The position numbers and the translations under genes are program-made. Below are positions 60,916 through 64,000 of a DNA stretch of 64,000 nt, one piece after another (positions within the stretch are counted from its first letter, which is position 1; the number at the start of each line of letters is the position of its first letter). The DNA lies in contig NZ_JAGJBZ010000006.1 of assembly GCF_020010925.1 (NCBI RefSeq), positions 62,001 through 126,000 on the forward strand, in the 5' to 3' direction. The notes under the pieces were generated by a model. The model was not told where the DNA came from and did not search any database. It saw only the letters and a list, made by a program, of their open reading frames with translations. This DNA comes from Streptomyces griseiscabiei. Its GTDB lineage: Bacteria; Actinomycetota; Actinomycetes; Streptomycetales; Streptomycetaceae.

Positions 60916-63900
60916 ATGTCCGTGCACAGCCACACCGCAGCCCACCACGACGCTGCCACGCCCGAGTTCCCACGTCATGTGGTGACCGCGGTCCTCGTCG
61001 CGCACGACGGCGCCCGCTGGCTGCCCGACGCGCTCGCCGGGCTGCTCGGCCAGGAGCGCCCGGTGCAGAGCGCCATGGCCGCCGACACCGGCAGCGCGGA
61101 CGACTCCGCCCGGCTCCTCTCCGAAGCCCTCGGCGCGGACCGCGTCCTGCACCTCGCCCGACGCACCGGTTTCGGCCAGGCCGTCGAGGAGGCCAACCGC
61201 ACCGCGGGCGTCCTCACCGAGGACGACCTGGCCTACCTCCGCCGCCCCAGCGGCTGGGACCCGGTCACCCGCAGCTGGCGCGACGACGCGTACGACATGC
61301 CGGAGCTGCCCCACGGCGAGCCGGTCCAGTGGCTGTGGCTGCTGCACGACGACTGCGCCCCCGAACCCGACGCCCTCGCCCAGCTGCTGCGGGCCGTGGA
61401 GAACGAACGCGAGCTGGGCCGGGACGACGTCGCCGTCGTCGGCCCCAAGCTGCGCGGCTGGTACGACCGCCGTCAGCTCCTGGAGGTCGGCGTCACCATC
61501 GCCGCCTCCGGCCGCCGCTGGACCGGCCTGGACCGCCGCGAGCAGGACCAGGGCCAGCACGACCACGTCAAGCCCAGCCTCGCCGTGTCCACCGCCGGCA
61601 TGCTGATCCGCCGCGACGTCTTCGAGGAGCTGGGCGGCTTCGACCGCCGACTGCCCCTCATGCGGGACGACGTCGACCTGTGCTGGCGAGCCACCGCCGC
61701 CGGACACCGCGTCCTCGTCGCCCCCGAGGCCGTCGTACGGCACGCCGAGGCCTCCGCGCGCGAGCGGCGCACCGTCGACTGCGTGGGCCGCAACGCCGCC
61801 TCCCCGCACATGGTCGACAAGGCGGGCGCGACCTACACCCTCCTCGTCAACTCCCGTACGGCACAGCTCCCCTGGGTGGTGCTGCGGATCGTCCTCGGCA
61901 CCCTGCTGCGGACCGTCGCGTATCTCGTCGGCAAGGTCCCCGGACAGGCCGTCGACGAGATCCGCGGGCTGCTGAGCGTGCTGCTGCGGCCCGAGCGGAT
62001 CATCGCCGGGCGGCGCAGGCGAGGCCGGTCGCAGCTGGACAAGGGCGAACTGCGCCCGCTGTTCCCCCCGCCCGGCGCGACCGTCCGGGCCACCTTCGAA
62101 CAGGCCGCGGGCGATCTGTTCGGCCGCTCCGACACCGACACCTCCCCGGCCGGACGGCACGGCGGCGCCGTCGAGTCGGGCCCCGGCGACGACGACGCCG
62201 ACTTCCTCCAGGTCGAGCAGTTCGCCCGGCTCAAGCGCGTCGCGCGCGCCCCCGGGCCCGTGCTCTTCGCGCTCCTGCTGCTCGCCTCGCTCGCCGCCTG
62301 CCGTGAGCTGCTCGGCGGCGGCGCGCTCGTCGGCGGCACCCTGCTGCCCGCGCCCGCCGACTCGGCCGCGCTGTGGTCGCGCTACCTGGACGGCTGGCAC
62401 CCGGTCGGCGCGGGCGGCGCCGAGGCCGCGCCGCCGTATCTGGCGATCGTGGCCATGCTCGCCTCCCTGCTGTTCGGCTCCACCGGACTCGCGGTCACCG
62501 TGCTCCTCGTGGCCTCCGTGCCGCTGGCCGGTTTCACCGCCTACTTCGCCTCACGGCGCCTGGTGGAGTCGCGGCTGCTGCGCGCCTGGGCCGCGATCGT
62601 GTACGCCTTTCTGCCCGCCGTCACCGGCGCGCTGGCCACCGGCCGCCTCGGCACCGCCGTCCTCGCGATCCTGCTGCCCCTGATCGCCCGCGCGGGCGCC
62701 GCGGCCGCCGGGCTCACGAACAACACGGGGGCGCGCGGCAGTTGGCGTGCCACCTGGGCGTACGCGCTGCTGCTGACGATCACCACCGCGTTCACCCCGA
62801 TCGTGTGGCCCCTCGCGCTGCTCCTCGGCCTCGGGCTCCTCGTGGTGCGCCGCCGCGAGATCACCGCCTACGGCCCCCGCTTCCTCGCCCAGCTGGGCAC
62901 CCCGCTGCTGGTCCTCGCCCCCTGGTCGCTGACGCTGCTGCCGTTCGGCTTCTTCCAGGAGGCCGGTCTGGAGTACGGCGGGAGCACGGCCTCGGCGACG
63001 GATCTGCTGGGCATCAGCCCCGGCGGACCCGGCACGGTCGGCGGACTGACGCTCATCGGCGTCGTCCTCGCCGCGCTGGCCGCCCTGCTGCGCTCGGAAC
63101 GGCAGCCGGCGATCCGGACCGCCTGGATCGCCGCCCTGACGGCCCTGGTCTTCGCGGTCCTCTCCAACGGCTCCACCTGGGCCGGCCCCGCGACCCTCGT
63201 CTACGGCATCGCCCTGCTCACCGCCGCAACCCTGGGCGCCGACGGAGCACGCCACCGCGTCGCCGAGCAGAGCTTCGGCTGGCGCCAGCCGGTGGCCGTG
63301 CTCATCGCGCTCGCCGCCGCCGTCGGCCCGCTGCTGGCCGCCGCCGACTGGGTGCTCGGCGGCGCCGACGGCCCCCTGGAGCGCCGCGACCCCGTCCAGG
63401 TGCCCGCGTTCGTCGCCGAGGAGAGCGGCACCCGCGACCAGGCCCGCACCCTGGTCCTCGACAGCGACTCCACCGCCGAGGTCGGCTACACCCTGGTCCG
63501 CGGCTCGGGCGTCCGCCTCGGCGACGCCGAACTCACCGCCGCCGCCGGGGACAACAAGCAGCTCGACCAGGTCGTCGCCAACCTCGTCGCCGGCTCCGGC
63601 GCCGACCAGAGTGACGAACTCGGCGGGTTCGCCGTGCGGTACGTCCTGGTCCGGCCGGGCTCGCCCCGTGAGGTCAGCCGGGTCCTGGACGCCACGCCCG
63701 GTCTGAGCCGGCTCAGCCAGCAGGACGGCAGCGCCCTGTGGCGGGTGGACCGCCAGGTCGCCCGTGTCACCGTCGAGGCAGCTTCCGGCGCCCCCAAGGC
63801 CGTAGCCGCCGGCCCCGTCGACGTGCACACCACCATCCCGGCCGGCGGTTCGGGCCGCGTGCTGCGCCTCGCCGACACCGCCGACGAGTCCTGGACCGCC

Positions 63901-64000
63901 ACCCTCGACGGCAAGCCGCTCACCCCGACCACGGTCGACGGCTGGGCCCAGGGCTTCCAACTGCCCGTGGACGGCGGCCGGCTGGACGTCACCTTCGACG
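60916..64000 (+). CDS. large membrane GT2 glycosyltransferase (3' end outside window)
   Basis: The first 1028 codons of a very large protein; it runs off the right edge. The N-terminal GT-A domain (about 15-300) shows VVTAVLVAHDGARWLPDALAGLLGQ, DTGSADDSARLL, QWLWLLHDDCAPEPDAL, AAGMLIRRDVFEELGGFDRRLPLMRDDVDLCWR with the acceptor acid motif DDVD-x-C-W-R, and VVRHAEAS. Membrane segments follow (LPWVVLRIVLGTLLRTVAYLVG at about 318-340), then a cytoplasmic stretch, then a large multi-pass region (from about 450 on) and an extracellular beta domain (after about 810). This architecture, GT2 fused to a long membrane region, resembles actinobacterial mycobacterial-type galactofuranosyl/rhamnosyl transfer proteins. 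Start is ATG 60916; whiB lies 207 bp upstream. From memory it equals SCO3033. Confidence 0.88.
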   Translation, partial: MSVHSHTAAHHDAATPEFPRHVVTAVLVAHDGARWLPDALAGLLGQERPVQSAMAADTGSADDSARLLSEALGADRVLHLARRTGFGQAVEEANRTAGVLTEDDLAYLRRPSGWDPVTRSWRDDAYDMPELPHGEPVQWLWLLHDDCAPEPDALAQLLRAVENERELGRDDVAVVGPKLRGWYDRRQLLEVGVTIAASGRRWTGLDRREQDQGQHDHVKPSLAVSTAGMLIRRDVFEELGGFDRRLPLMRDDVDLCWRATAAGHRVLVAPEAVVRHAEASARERRTVDCVGRNAASPHMVDKAGATYTLLVNSRTAQLPWVVLRIVLGTLLRTVAYLVGKVPGQAVDEIRGLLSVLLRPERIIAGRRRRGRSQLDKGELRPLFPPPGATVRATFEQAAGDLFGRSDTDTSPAGRHGGAVESGPGDDDADFLQVEQFARLKRVARAPGPVLFALLLLASLAACRELLGGGALVGGTLLPAPADSAALWSRYLDGWHPVGAGGAEAAPPYLAIVAMLASLLFGSTGLAVTVLLVASVPLAGFTAYFASRRLVESRLLRAWAAIVYAFLPAVTGALATGRLGTAVLAILLPLIARAGAAAAGLTNNTGARGSWRATWAYALLLTITTAFTPIVWPLALLLGLGLLVVRRREITAYGPRFLAQLGTPLLVLAPWSLTLLPFGFFQEAGLEYGGSTASATDLLGISPGGPGTVGGLTLIGVVLAALAALLRSERQPAIRTAWIAALTALVFAVLSNGSTWAGPATLVYGIALLTAATLGADGARHRVAEQSFGWRQPVAVLIALAAAVGPLLAAADWVLGGADGPLERRDPVQVPAFVAEESGTRDQARTLVLDSDSTAEVGYTLVRGSGVRLGDAELTAAAGDNKQLDQVVANLVAGSGADQSDELGGFAVRYVLVRPGSPREVSRVLDATPGLSRLSQQDGSALWRVDRQVARVTVEAASGAPKAVAAGPVDVHTTIPAGGSGRVLRLADTADESWTATLDGKPLTPTTVDGWAQGFQLPVDGGRLDVTFD

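Noticed and set aside
60373..62400. 675-residue minus-strand frame opposite whiB and the GT2 gene
   Set aside because: Overlaps two clearly recognised genes and has no recognisable domain.

Overview
The window is high-GC actinobacterial DNA (about 70% G+C by eye, GTG/TTG starts common, GGAGG-type ribosome binding sites, many 1-4 bp ATGA/GTGA gene overlaps). Gene content points to Streptomyces: whiB, F420 ligation genes, a SigI-type stress-sigma locus, a row of LytR-CpsA-Psr (LCP) genes and a hut cluster. From memory, the order whiB - cysteine dioxygenase - fbiA/fbiB - AlkA-like glycosylase - NDP-sugar pyrophosphorylase - LCP block - UDP-glucose dehydrogenase - acyl-CoA dehydrogenase - purE/purK - two-component pair - sigI locus - hut - cystathionine beta-synthase - thiolase follows the SCO3033-SCO3079 core of S. 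coelicolor in reverse. This is therefore mostly core chromosome, with one insertion sequence near the left edge.

Layout. 0-2.6 kb: thiolase start (cut by the window edge), an IS5-family element with an apparent TAA target duplication, a compound repeat block and an SGNH hydrolase. 2.7-4.4 kb: cystathionine beta-synthase, then a gene-free segment with a possible structured RNA and a strong bidirectional terminator. 5-10.7 kb: a MIO-enzyme homologue lacking the catalytic Ala-Ser-Gly, coupled to an RpiR regulator, then membrane protein, amino acid permease and lipoprotein. 10.8-13.5 kb: a minus-strand operon of three Roadblock-like proteins and a DUF4388-like protein, with no GTPase. 13.9-21 kb: a fold-III PLP decarboxylase-like gene divergent from hutU / M20 amidohydrolase / hutF / hutI (histidine degradation). 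21-26 kb: a sigma-like/zinc-finger/transmembrane/ricin-lectin fusion, then the SigI-type sigma factor with STAS antagonist and HATPase partner. 26-28 kb: LPXTG surface protein and membrane partner. 28-33 kb: peptide transporter, OmpR/histidine kinase pair, GtrA. 33.5-38 kb: purK, purE, a membrane dipeptidase and a paralogue that has lost every metal ligand. 38-42.5 kb: VOC protein, CGNR regulator with a four-half-site operator, UDP-glucose dehydrogenase, acyl-CoA dehydrogenase, 16-cysteine four-helix copper protein. 42.5-52 kb: five LCP genes and a GT2 glycosyltransferase. 52-64 kb: adenylate-forming-like protein, secreted amidase, NDP-sugar pyrophosphorylase, AlkA-like glycosylase, fbiB, fbiA, cysteine dioxygenase with a cysteine-rich leader peptide, whiB, and a large GT2 membrane protein running off the right edge.

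Links between genes. hutU-hutF-hutI plus the M20 enzyme can take urocanate to glutamate, but no canonical hutH is present. UDP-glucose dehydrogenase, the GT2 genes, the NDP-sugar pyrophosphorylase, five LCP ligases and the amidase form a cell-envelope polymer neighbourhood beside whiB. Cystathionine beta-synthase and cysteine dioxygenase bracket the window with cysteine metabolism, the latter under probable cysteine-responsive leader control. Eight copies of a dispersed hairpin repeat sit in intergenic gaps, two pairs of them inverted. No rRNA, tRNA or CRISPR array was seen.
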